From Burkholderia sp. TSV86 (lineage in GTDB: Bacteria; Pseudomonadota; Gammaproteobacteria; Burkholderiales; Burkholderiaceae), in contig NZ_LOWB01000116.1 in NCBI RefSeq assembly GCF_001522865.1, positions 473,502 through 537,501 of the forward strand: 64,000 nucleotides of DNA, read 5' to 3'. How positions within the stretch are numbered: position 1 is the first letter of the stretch; every line of letters begins with the position of its first letter. The notes under the pieces were generated by a model. It had not been told where the DNA came from. It saw only the letters and a program-made list of their open reading frames with translations, and made no database searches. The position numbers and the translations under genes are program-made. This document shows, piece after piece, positions 20,701 through 32,700 of the stretch.

Positions 20701-23700
20701 CGCGCCTGCGCCTGCGCCCGCGCATGGCGGCGCGGGCGCGGCACTCGTGCGGGCGGCGTGGGAGGCGGTGCTCGGCTATCCGATCGACGACGACGCGGCG
20801 GGCTTTTTCGATTTCGGCGGGGATTCGGTGAGCGCCGTGCAGGTCGCGCAGTGGCTTGGCGAGCGCGTCGGACGCAAGATCGAAGTGACCCTGCTGTTCC
20901 GGCATCCGACAATCGCCCGGCTCGGCGCGGTGCTCGACGAAATGGGCGCGACCGTGCGTGCCACGCAAACGGAGCGCGCGGATGCCGACGGCGGCGCGGT
21001 CGCGGCGGCCCGCGTGGCCGGCGACGCCCGGCCGGGCCCGGCCGCGCGAGCGCCTGGCGCGCCGGCGAGCGGCCCCGCGCGCTCGCGCAGTGTCGCGGTG
21101 ATCGGCATATCGTGCGAATTCGCCGAAAGCTCGGATGTCGACGCGTTTTGGGCAAATCTCTGCAACGGCCGCGCATGTGTGACGCGCTGGAGCGATGCGG
21201 AACTCGAAGCGCTCGGCGTGCCGCAAGCAACGCGCCGAGATCCGCGTTTCGTGCCGGCGAAAGCGGTGATCGAGCATCGCGGCGCGTTTGACGCCGCGTT
21301 TTTCGGCCTGTCGCCGCGCGACGCCGGCTTCATGAGCCCGGCATTCCGGCACTTGCTGATGCATGCGTGGCGTGCGTTCGAGGATGCGGGGCAGGTGCCG
21401 TCCGACGCGCCGCGCACGGCCGTTTATATGTCGGCGGGACAGGGCGCGTCCGGCGGGGCGGACGCCGCGCGCGGCGCGTACTGGATCGAGGAGGCGGACG
21501 AATACGTGCGCTGGCTGATGGCGCAGGGTGGCAGCATCCCCACGATGATCTCGCATAAGCTCGGCTTGACGGGCCCAAGCGTGTTCGTGCAGTCCAATTG
21601 CTCGTCGTCGCTCGTCGCGCTCCAGGCGGGGCTCGAAAGCATCCGCAGCGGCGCCGCCGACTATGCGCTTGTCGGCGCGGCCAATGTGTTCGCCGCGCCG
21701 ATGGCTGGCTATCTGCACCAGCCGGGCCTCAATTTCTCGAGTAACGGCCAGTGCCGCGCGTTCGACGACGCAGCGGACGGCATGGTGGGCGGCGAGGGTG
21801 TCGCCGTGCTGCTGCTCAAGCGCGCCGAACTCGCGCTCGCGGACGGCGACGCCATCTACGCATGGCTTGATGAAGTGCAGGTCAACAACGACGGCGCGCT
21901 GAAGGCCGGTTTCTTCGCGCCGAGCGCGGCGGGCCAGGCGGAGGTCATTCGCGGCACGCTCGCGCGCGCGGGCGTCGCGCCCGCCGACGTCGGCTATGTG
22001 GAGACGCACGGCACCGGCACGGCGCTTGGCGATCCGATCGAGTTCGCGGCGCTCAGCGATGCGTTCGGCGCGCTCGCGCGCGACGGCGAGCGCTGCGGCA
22101 TCGGCTCGGTCAAGAGCAACATCGGCCACACCGACACCGTGGCGGGGCTGGCGGGCGCGATCAAGGCGATCCTGAGCCTGCGCCACGGCGTGATCCCGCC
22201 GACGCTCCACGTCGACGCGCCCGCTAAACGGCTGGATCTCGAACATTCGCCGTTCGCGCTCGTCGAGCGTGCACGCGCGTGGCCGAGCCGCGACGGCAAG
22301 CCGCGCTATGCCGCGGTCAGCTCGTTCGGCGTTGGCGGCACGAACGCGCATGCGTTGTTCGGGAGCGCGGACGATGCGCCGTCAACGTCGCCGTGCGCGG
22401 CGACCGGCGAGCCGGCGGCGTGCGTCGTGCTGTCCGCGAAGACGCGCGACAAGCTCGTCGCCGTCGCGCAGCGGATGCTCGCCTTCGCGCGGCGCCCCGG
22501 CCCGCTGCCCGACTTTCGCGCGGCGGCATACACGCTGCAGACCGGACGCGTTGCGTGGACGCATCGCTTGGCGATCGTCGCGCGCGATTGGGACGACGCG
22601 CGCCGCGCGCTGGCGTCGTTCGTCGCGGGCGACGCCAACGCGGCCGTCCACGTCGGCGACACGAAGCGCAGCGCGCCGCCCGCCGGCACGTTCGATGCGC
22701 ACGACGATGCGCACGCGCTCGCGCGTCACTGGACGGCGGGCGGCGAGGTCTGCTGGGCGCGCGGGCCGCTGCGGCCACCGCGCGTTCATCTTCCGACTTA
22801 TCCATTCATCACCGCAAGGGAACTCATCGACATGCCACTCACCGCACGCGACGCCGATACGGCGTCGAGCACGGCTGCTCCTCCGTCCCGCGTCGCGCCG
22901 GTTGCGGCCGCGACCCGCGCATCGGTCGCATCGAACACGTCGGTCGCGCCTATTGCGCGCGGCCGCGTGGTGGCCGCCGTGCCGTGCTGGGAGCGTTGCG
23001 CGGCCATGCCGGCCGGCCCGCACGACGCGGGCTTGACGGCCGTGGCCTGCGCCGGGCGCGAGGTGCCGCTGCCGTTCATGCACGCGCGGCGCGTCGATCC
23101 GTGCGAACACGGTGACGCCGCCGCGCTGGAGCGGCTGGTGCGAGCGCACCCGGACGTCGATCACTGGGTCTGGCTGCTGCCTGACGACGCGCCCGGCACG
23201 CCGGCCGAGATGGCCGCGCAGCAGCGTTGGGGCGTGCTCTGGGGCGCGGCGTTCCTGCGCGCGCTCGGCGGTGCGTATGGGTCGAAGCCGTTAAAGCTGA
23301 CGGTGGTGACGCGGCGCGCCGTCGCGATTCTCGCGGGCGACCCTGTCACGGCAACGCACGCGGGCGTGCATGGTCTTGTCGGCACGGTGGTCAACGAGCA
23401 TCCTCATTGGCGGGCGCGGATCGTCGATCTCGATGACGCTGGCGGCGCTGACGAGGCGGCGGCGCGCGCGCTTGACGCGCTGCCGTTCGAGCGCGGCGGC
23501 CGGCCGTGGGCGCGCCGCCGCGGCGACTGGTTCCGCCCGGCGCTGCGTCCCGTTGACGATGCGCTCGTCGCGCGGGCGGCGCCGGGCGGCCGGGAGGGCG
23601 GTGTCTATGTGGTGGTAGGCGGCGCGGGCGCGATCGGCCAGGACTGGAGCGAGCACATGATGCGCACGCATCGCGCGCAACTCGTGTGGATCGGCCGCCG

Positions 23701-26700
23701 CGCGCAGGATGACGCGATCACCGCTGCGATCCGCCGGCTCGAAGCGCTCGGCCGCGCGCCCGTCTATATCCAGGCCGATGCGGCCGATGCGCGGCAATTG
23801 GCGCGCGCCTGCGACGAGATCCGTGCGCGCTTTGCACACGTGCATGGCGTCGTACATGCGGCGATGCTGCACGAGAACCAGCCGCTGCACCGGCAAAACG
23901 CGGACGCGTTCGAGCGGAATTTGTCGGCGAAGGTGACGGTCGCGTTGAATCTCGTCGAGGCATTCGATTTCGGCGCGCTCGATTTTCTGCTGTTCTTCTC
24001 GTCGGTCAACGAGTTTTATCTGAATCCGAACTGCGCGGCGTATGCGGCGGGCGGCACCTTCATTGCGTCGTTCGCGGATCAATTGAACCAGCGCGGCGCG
24101 GGGCGGGCGAAGGTGATCCACTGGGGGCATTGGGAGACGCCGCGGCTGCGCGACGACGCCCACGGCGCGCGGCGGCACTTGGCGCGTGCGGGATTCGGCA
24201 CGCTCGAGCCGGCCAACGGCATGGCGTTGCTCGATATGCTGCTCGCGCAGCCGTTCGAGCGGCTTGCGGCGTTCAGCATCGTCCACGCGGGCGGCGCCGC
24301 GCCGCTGCATTTCAGCGACATGGCGTTGCACGCGAAGGCGCCGGCGGCCGTGCCGGTGCACGACGCGCCGCAGCCGGCCGGGCTGGCGCAAGCCCAGGAC
24401 ATGATCGATGTGATCTACGGCCGGGTGGACGACATCGCGCCGCTGCTTTGCGCGCTGCTGTGGCGGCAGATCGCCGCGTTCGCCGCCGATGCCGGCTTGG
24501 CGGCAGACGGCCGGCGCGGCCGCTATTCGCTCGGCGCGTTGCGCGCGGCGCTGGGCCGCGACAACTATCTCGCGCGCTGGGTGGATGCGAGCGTCAGGAT
24601 TCTCGCCGATCGCGACGACGTCATGATCGAAGGCGACGCGCTGATCGTGTCGGCAGACCTCGAAGCCCGCGCGGCGATTTGCGGGCCGCGCTGGGAAGCC
24701 ACCCGGGCCGGGATGGCGGGCGATCCGTTCATGACGTCCGTTGCGCGCTTCATCGACGTCGCGCTGCAAGCGACGCCCGATGTGCTCGCCGGCCGCAAGA
24801 AGGCAACCGACGTGTTCTTCTCGGCCAGCTCGATGGCACTCGTCGAATCGATCTACAAGGAAAATCCCGTCGTTCATTATTACGGCACGGTTGTCGCCGC
24901 GCTCGTCGCGGCGAGAATCGAGGCGCTCGTCGCCGCGAACCCCGCCGCGCGCATCCGGCTGCTGGAAGTCGGCGCGGGAACCGGAAGCTGTAGCGAGCAT
25001 GTGCTGCGCGCGCTCAAGCCGTTCGCCGCGCATGTCGACGAATACTGCTTCACTGACCTGTCGCAGCTGTTTTTGCAGCGCGCCGAGCGGCGCTATCGCG
25101 GCGAGCATCCGTATCTGACGACGAAGATTCTCGACCTCGAAAAGAATCCGTTCGAGCAGGGGTTCGCCGCCGAGCGCTACGAGTTCGTCATCGCCGCGAA
25201 CGTCGTCCATGCGACGCAGGACATTCGGACGTCGGTCCGGCATATGCAGTCGCTGATGAAGCACGGCGGTCGTCTGCTGTTGCTCGAACTGTCCGAGAAC
25301 TCGCTGTTCTCGCATTTGACCTTCGGCCTGCTCGAGGGCTGGTGGCGCTTCGGCGACGGCGAGCTGCGCGAGCCATACGGCCCGGCGCTGTCGGCGGCAA
25401 GCTGGCGCGACGTGCTGCTGGATCAGGGCTACGAGCACATCGCGTTTCCTTGCGGGCGGCTGCACGGCAGCGATCTGCAGATCGTGACCGGCGACGCCGC
25501 GGGCTACGGAATCGGGCCGCGGGGCGACGACGAAGCGTGGCCCGACGCGGGCGCGCCGCAAGATGCGCATGGAGACGATTCCGCGTGGGCGAGCGGCGGC
25601 GATTCCGCCCCCGCCGGCGGCGGCGCGGCGCCGGCGCCGGCGAGCGAGGCAGGCGTTCCGCGCGCCGGCGGCGAGGCCTCCTACGGCGGTGACGCCCCCG
25701 GCAGCGGCGACGCACGCCATGCCGGCAGCCCGCAGGCCATCGAAGCGCCCGCCGCGCCGCCGTCGCCCGACGCCGTGGACGCCGTGCGCGCGGCATTGCT
25801 GCGCATCATCTGCGAAACGTTGCAGCAGCGGCCCGCCGATATCGATCCGGACGAATCGCTCGGCGACTACGGGCTCGATTCGATTGTCGGCGTGAAGCTC
25901 GTCCAGCAGATCAATGATGCGCTGGACGCCGAACTCGTCGCCGGTGCGTTATTCGAATTCAACACGCTGAACAAGCTCGCGCGGCATGTCGCGCAGGTGC
26001 GCACGCACGGCGCGAACGAGATCCGTCCGGCCGGGCGCGGCGGCGCAGTCTACAAGGCTGCTGAGGCAGCCGAAGCAGCCGAAGCAGCCGAAGCAGCCGA
26101 AGCAGCCGAAGCAGCCGAAGCAGCCGAAGCAGCCGAAGCAGCCGAAACCGCCGAAACCGCCGAAACCGCCGAAACCGCCGAAACCGCCGAAACCGCCGAA
26201 ACCGCCGAACCTGGCGCGGCCCCGCCGGCAAATACAGCAGCGGCATACGTCGGACTCGACGGGATGCCCGGCGAGCGCAGGTCGGTATCATCTGCGCGCG
26301 GGCCGATCGACGATGTGTGCAGCCGGGCGGAAGCCGCGTCGGCGCGCGCCGTCGAATCGGTCGCGCCGCGGACCGAGCACGCCGCAGCCGAGAGCCCGGC
26401 CGCCGCGTCGGGCGCGTCGCCCGAGAACGCCGCATCGCCCGAATCCCGCGCGCCACGCCGCCGTGATCTCGCGATCGTCGGCATGAGCGGGCAATTTCCA
26501 GGCGCGCCGTCGCTCGACGCGTTCTGGCACAACATCGAAGCAGGCGTCGACTGCACGGGCGAAGTGCCGGCCGAGCGCTGGGACTGGCGCGCGTGCTTTG
26601 GCCAAAGCGACGGCGTGTCGCCGCGCACGCTGTCGAAGTGGGGCGGTTTCATCGACGATGTCTACGCGTTCGATCCGTTGTTCTTCGATCTGTCTCCTTA

Positions 26701-29700
26701 CGAAGCCGCCGTGATGGACCCGCAGCAGCGCCTGCTCATCAAGCACGCGTGGCTTGCGCTCGACGACGCGGGCATCGCGCCGAAGGCGTTCGCCGAGCGG
26801 CGAACCGGCGTGTTTATGGCGATCGGCGCGTCCGAGTATGCATATACCGCGCAACTGCCGGTGGGCAGTCCGCTCGTCGCGTCGGCGCTGTCGTCGTCGA
26901 TGGTCGCCAACCGGCTGTCGCATCTGATGAACCTGCGCGGGCCGAGCGAGCATTGCGATACGGGGTGCTCGTCATCACTCGTCGCGCTGCATCGTGCGAT
27001 GAGCGCGATCGACGCGGGCGAGTGCGAACAGGCGCTGGTGGGCGGCGTGCAGTTGGTGCTGTCGCCGCTTGGCGCGATCAATCTCGGCGCGGTGGGCTTC
27101 TTGAGCCCGAGCGGTCGCGCGCGATCGTTTCAGGCGGGCGCGGACGGCTTCGTGCGCGCCGAAGGCGTCGGCGTGATCGTGCTCAAGCCGCTCGACGTCG
27201 CGCTCGCGGATGGCGACGACGTCTACGCGATCGTCAAGGGCACGGGCGTCGCGCACGGCGGCAAGGGCTTATCGCTGACGGCGCCGAACGCGCAAGGCAT
27301 GAAAACGGCGATCACGCAGGCGCTCGAACGCGCGGACGTGCCGGCCGCTTCGCTGACGTATGTCGAAGCGCACGGCATCGCGTCGGAAATCGGCGACAGC
27401 ATCGAATTCCAGGCGCTCAAGTCGGCGTGGGGTCCGTCGTCCGATGGAGAATGCGCGCTCGGCAGCCTCAAGCCTGTGATCGGCCATGCGGAGATTGCGT
27501 CGGGCATCGCCGCGCTGATGAAAACCGCGCTTGCGCTGCGCCGGCGCGTGCGGCCCGGCGTGCCCGGCTTCGAAGGGCCGGGCGAGCATGTGCCGCTTGA
27601 GCACAGTCCGTTCAGCATCCGCGCGGCGTGCCGTGATTGGCCGGCCGGCCCGGCGGCGGTGCGGCGGGCGGGCGTGCATGGGTTCGGCTTCGGCGGCGTC
27701 AATGCGTTCGCCGTGCTGGAGGAGAGCGCTGTCGCGCCGGCCGCGCCAGCTCGGCGCGCGGCGAGCCGGCCGTGGCTGCTGCCGCTGTCCGCGAAGAGCG
27801 ACGCGTCGCTGCTCGGTAATGCGCGCGCGCTGCTTGCGTATCTCGAACGCTCGCCGGACACGGATCTGGCACCGCTCGCCGCGACGCTGTGGCGGCGCAC
27901 CGTGTTCCCGTGCCGGCTCGCCGTCGTTGCGCCGGATGTCGGCGGTGTGATCGACGCGTTGCGAGCGTTCGTCGCCGGCGAGTCCAACGCCGGCCTGCAC
28001 GTCGGCGCCACCGCCGGCTCCGACTGGATTCGCGCGACCTTCGTGGGCAGCGCCGCCGTGGAGACCCTCGTGCGGTCCGTGCGCGACACCGGCGACGACG
28101 CCATGCTCGCGCGCCTGTGGTGCGGCGGCGTCGACATCGGCGCGGAGCCGGCGCTCGATGGCGTGCGCCGGCTGCATCTGCCGGGCTATGCGTTCGACGA
28201 GCGGATCTGCCGGCTGCCGTCCGCGGCCGGCTGGCTGGCCCTGCCGGGCGCGGCTGACACGACGGCCGAACCCGCGCCGCCTGGCGTTGACCGCGCCACC
28301 GGTGCGCGCGATAACGCCGATAACGCCGATAACGCCGATAACGCCGATAACGCCAATAACGCCAATAACGCCAATAACGCCAATAACGCCAATAACGCCA
28401 ATAACGCCGGTTCGCCATCCGCCGACGATTCGCATGCCGAATTGCGCTCGCTGCTCGGCGCATTGCTGCAACTCGCGCCGCAGGAGCTGGATTTCGAGCG
28501 GCCGATCCGGCAGTACGGCGTCGATTCGCTGTTGGCGGTGATGTTGCGCAACCGCTTGAACGACGCATACGGAACCCGCCTGACGCTCGCGGAGCTGACG
28601 GATTGCCGTACCTTCGCGGAACTGGCCGAACGTCTTCCCGCAAACGTTCGGCGCGCGGGGAAACCGGCGGTTTCGTCAGGCGAGCCAGGCGGTCCGGACG
28701 AGTCCGGCGAGCGCGATTATCCGTGCAGCATCGGGCAGCGCGGCTTGTGGATCGAGCAGCGTCACTATCCGGCGCGCGTCGGCTACAACGTGCCGTATGC
28801 GTTCGAGATCGACGGCGATGTCGAACCAAAACGCGTGTTCGCCGCGGCCGGGCGCGTATTCGAGCAGCATCCGCTGTTGAGCGCCAATTTTCATTTGGAT
28901 GGCGATGCGCTTCGATTGCGCGTCGGCGGGCATGCAAGCCCGCGTTGCACGGCGCACCCGCGATGGAGCGGCTCGCCTGCCGAATTGACGCAATGGCTGC
29001 GCGAACTCGCGCGGCAGCCGTTCGATCTCGAACGCGACGCGCTGTTGCGTGTCGACGTCGTGCCGGGTGCGGCCGGCGATCAGACGATGGTGCTCTTCAC
29101 GTTCCATCACGCGGTGTTCGACGGCAGCTCGCTGCCGGTTTTCCTCGACGCGTTCGTCCGCTGTTACGAAGCGGGTGCGCACGCGCAGTTGCCGGCCCCG
29201 CGCGCGAGCTACGCGGATTTTGCCGCGTGGCAGCGCGACTGGCTCGCGAGCGACGACGGCGCGCACGCGCGTGCGTTCTGGCTGCAGCGGCTCGGCGGCG
29301 AGCGTGAGCCGTTGCGATTGCCGGGCGGGTGCAACGCGCGCGCAGGCGGGCAAGGCGGCCAGCTCACGCTCGTCGCGGACGTGCCGGCCGCCACGCTCGA
29401 CGGGCTCGACGCGCTGGCGTCGCGCGGCGGCGTGAGCCGCTACTGCGTGATGCTGGCCGCTTTCGCGTCGGTGTTGCGCGAGCGCGCCGATGCGGCGCAC
29501 GGCCAGAACGTGCGTATTGCGACGCCGTTCTTCGGGCGGCCACACGAACGTTTCGAGGATCTGATCGGCTATTTCGTGAACCTGCTCGTCATCCCCGTCG
29601 ACGCGCGCGTGCCGCACGATCCGGTCGAACGGTTGAGATCGCTGCAGCGCGAATTGCTCGACGCGTTCGAGCACGGGCACTACCCGTATGCGTGTCTGCA

Positions 29701-32700
29701 CGACGCGCTCGGGCATCCGGCGCAGCCGCTGTTCGACGCCGTGTTCATGTATCAGAACTGGATTCGCCCGATGCAGCGCCGGCTCGCGGATACGCCGGTC
29801 CAGATGCGGCCGGTGATGGACGTGCGCCAGCAGGTGGATTTTCCTCTCGCATTCGAGGCGCTCGAAACGGCGCGCGGCGTCACGCTGCTGTGCCACTTCG
29901 ATGCGGCCGTCTATTCGACGGAGTGGATCGAGTCGATTCGCGCAGACTATCTGGCGCTGCTCGCGCGGTGGCCGGCGCATGCGGCGCGGGATGCGGGGCT
30001 GCCAGCGGCCGGCGGCCCGGCGTCGTTCGACGGCGCGCGCGCGGCTGTCGATACGCGCGCGCTCGTCGCGCTGTTCGACGCGCAGGCGGCGCGCACGCCG
30101 TCGGGCACTGCGTTGATCCACGATGGGCGCCGTCTCGACTATGCGTCGCTCGATGCCCACGCGAATCGGCTCGCCCGCGCGATGCGCGCGGCACTGCCGC
30201 CGCGCGCGGGCGCGGATCGCGTGGTGGCGCTGCTGCTCGAGCCGGGCTTCGCGTTCGTCGCGGCCGCGCTCGCCGCATGGAAGACGGGCGCCGCCTATCT
30301 GGCGCTCGATCCTGCGCTGCCCGCCGAGCGTTTGGCGCAGATGAGCGCCGACAGCGGCGCGGCACTGCTGGTGACGGATGCGGCCGCGCGCGGCCGTCTC
30401 GAAGACGGGCCGTTTTGGGGCGCGTTGCCGTGCGTGGACGCTGACGCGCCCGGCATGCCCGGCGCGTCGGCGGGCGCGGGCGAGCCCGACGCCGGCCAGA
30501 CATGCTGCTACGTGATCTATACGTCCGGTTCGAGCGGCAAGCCGAAAGGCGTGCGCGGCACGCTGAACCGGCTCGAATGGGGCTGGCGGGCATTCCCCTA
30601 CGCGGACGACGACATCTGCTGTCAAAAGACGTCGCTGAATTTCGTCGATCACGTCGCGGAACTCTTCTCGCCGCTGCTGCGCGGCATTCCGACGCTGATC
30701 CTCGGCGACCGGCCATTGCGCGAACGAGGCGCGGCGTGGTTCGCCGCCGAGCTGGCGCGGCGCCGTGTGACGCGCATCGTCGCGATTCCGTCGCTGCTGC
30801 GCGTGTTGCTGCGCGAGCCAGAGGCCGCGCGCTCGCTCGCGAGCCTGCGGCTTTGCTTCAGCAGCGGCGAGCCGCTGCCGCGCGATCTGGCGGACGCGTT
30901 TCACGCTTGCTGCGAACATGCGGCGCTCGTCAACCTGTACGGCTCGTCGGAGATGAGCGCCGATGCGAGCTGCAAGCGCGTCGGTCGCGACGAGCCGGGC
31001 ATCGTGTCGATCGGGCGGCCGATCGATGGCGTGCGGATGCTCGTCGTCGACGCCCACGGCCGCCTCTGCGCCGACGGCGTCGAAGGCGAGGTGCTGGTCG
31101 GCGGGCTCGCGCTCGCCGAAGGCTATGCCGGCGAATCGGCCGGATCGGACACACGCTTTATCATGGCCGATCCGGACGGCGCCGGTCCGCAGCGCTATTT
31201 CCGCAGCGGCGATCTCGGCTACCGGCGCTCGGACGGCGAATTCGTGCTGATCGGACGGCGCGATCGCCAGGTGAAAGTCAATGGGCAACGGGTCGAGCCT
31301 GGAGAAATCGAGGCCGCGCTGCGCGCGCACGCGAGCGTCGTCGACGCGATCGTCGAGCCGGGCGTTGGCGGTATCGCGCTCGAAGCGTTCGTCGAGCTGC
31401 GCGAGCCGACGGACGGCGCCACGCTGCGCACGCATCTCGCGCGCACGCTGCCGTTGGCGCTGCTGCCCGGCCGGTTCCACCATGTCGCGGCGCTGCCGCG
31501 CCTGGCGAGCGGCAAGCTCGATCGGGCCAGTGTGCGCGCGGCCAACGCGCGGCTTTTGCCGTTTGACGCCGCTGCGACGGGCGGCGCGGCGTCCGGCGGC
31601 GAAGCGCGTGCGCTCGCGGTCGTTGCGGGCGTGCTTGGCGTGCCGGCCGAAACGCTCGACGTGGATCAGGACTTTCATCAGCTCGGCTTCGACTCGTTCC
31701 GCTTCGTCCGTTTGGCCGATGCGTTGAACGGCGCTTTCGGCACGCGCAGCACGCCCGCCGACTTCTATCGGCACGGCACCACGCGCAAATGGCTGGCGAG
31801 CGTTGCCGCTGCTGAGTCCGATACGGCGGCATCGGCGGCAATATCCACTGCTGCATCGGGGGCTGCGTCGGGGGCTGCGGAAGCGGCCATCCACGAGCCG
31901 ACGGCCTTCGCCGCGCCGGCATCGACCGTCGAGCCAGTCGAGTCAGTCGAGTCAGTCGAGCCGACGCCCGCAGCCGCCGAGATGACGGCGATGGCACCGG
32001 CGGCGGTCCTCGCCGCCGCCCCGATGCCGGCCGCGCAGACAGCCGCCGCTGCGGCAGCGCCTGCCGCGCCGGTACGCGCGCCCACCGCGATGCCCGGCGT
32101 CACGCCGGTTCCGTCTGCCGCGAGCGACGGCGCGATCGCGGTGATCGGCATCGCGGGCGTGATGCCCGGTTGTGACGATCTGGACAGCTTCTGGCGCAGC
32201 CTGCGCGACGGCGTCGATCTGATTCGCGAGGCGCCGGCCGAACGCTGGAACTGGCGCGACTACGTGGGCCAGCCGGGCGGCGACGCGCTGCGATGGGGCG
32301 GCTTCGTCAACGACGTCGACAAATTTTCGCCCGCGTTCTTCGGCTTGTCGCCGCTCGAGGCCGAATACATGGACCCGCAGCATCGGCTTTTCCTCGAGAC
32401 GGCCTGGCATGCGCTCGAAGACGCGGGCTATGCGCCACGGTCGCTGCCAGAGCGCTCGGTGGGCGTGTTCGTCGGCGCAAGCTCGATGGATTACGCGAGC
32501 ATGCTGATGACGCGCGGCGAAGTCGATCCGCTCGCGAATTTCGGCAACGGCCACAGCATGATCGCGAACCGCGTGTCGTATCTGCTGGATCTGCACGGCC
32601 CGAGCGTCGCGCTCGACACCGCCTGTTCGAGTTCGCTCGTCGCGATTCACGAAGGTATTAGCGCGATTCGCCGCGGCGACTGCCGCTTGGCGATCGTCGG

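Noticed and set aside
26057..28408. CRISPR-like arrays
   Set aside because: The repeats are contiguous 9-bp units without spacers and encode linker peptides in frame.
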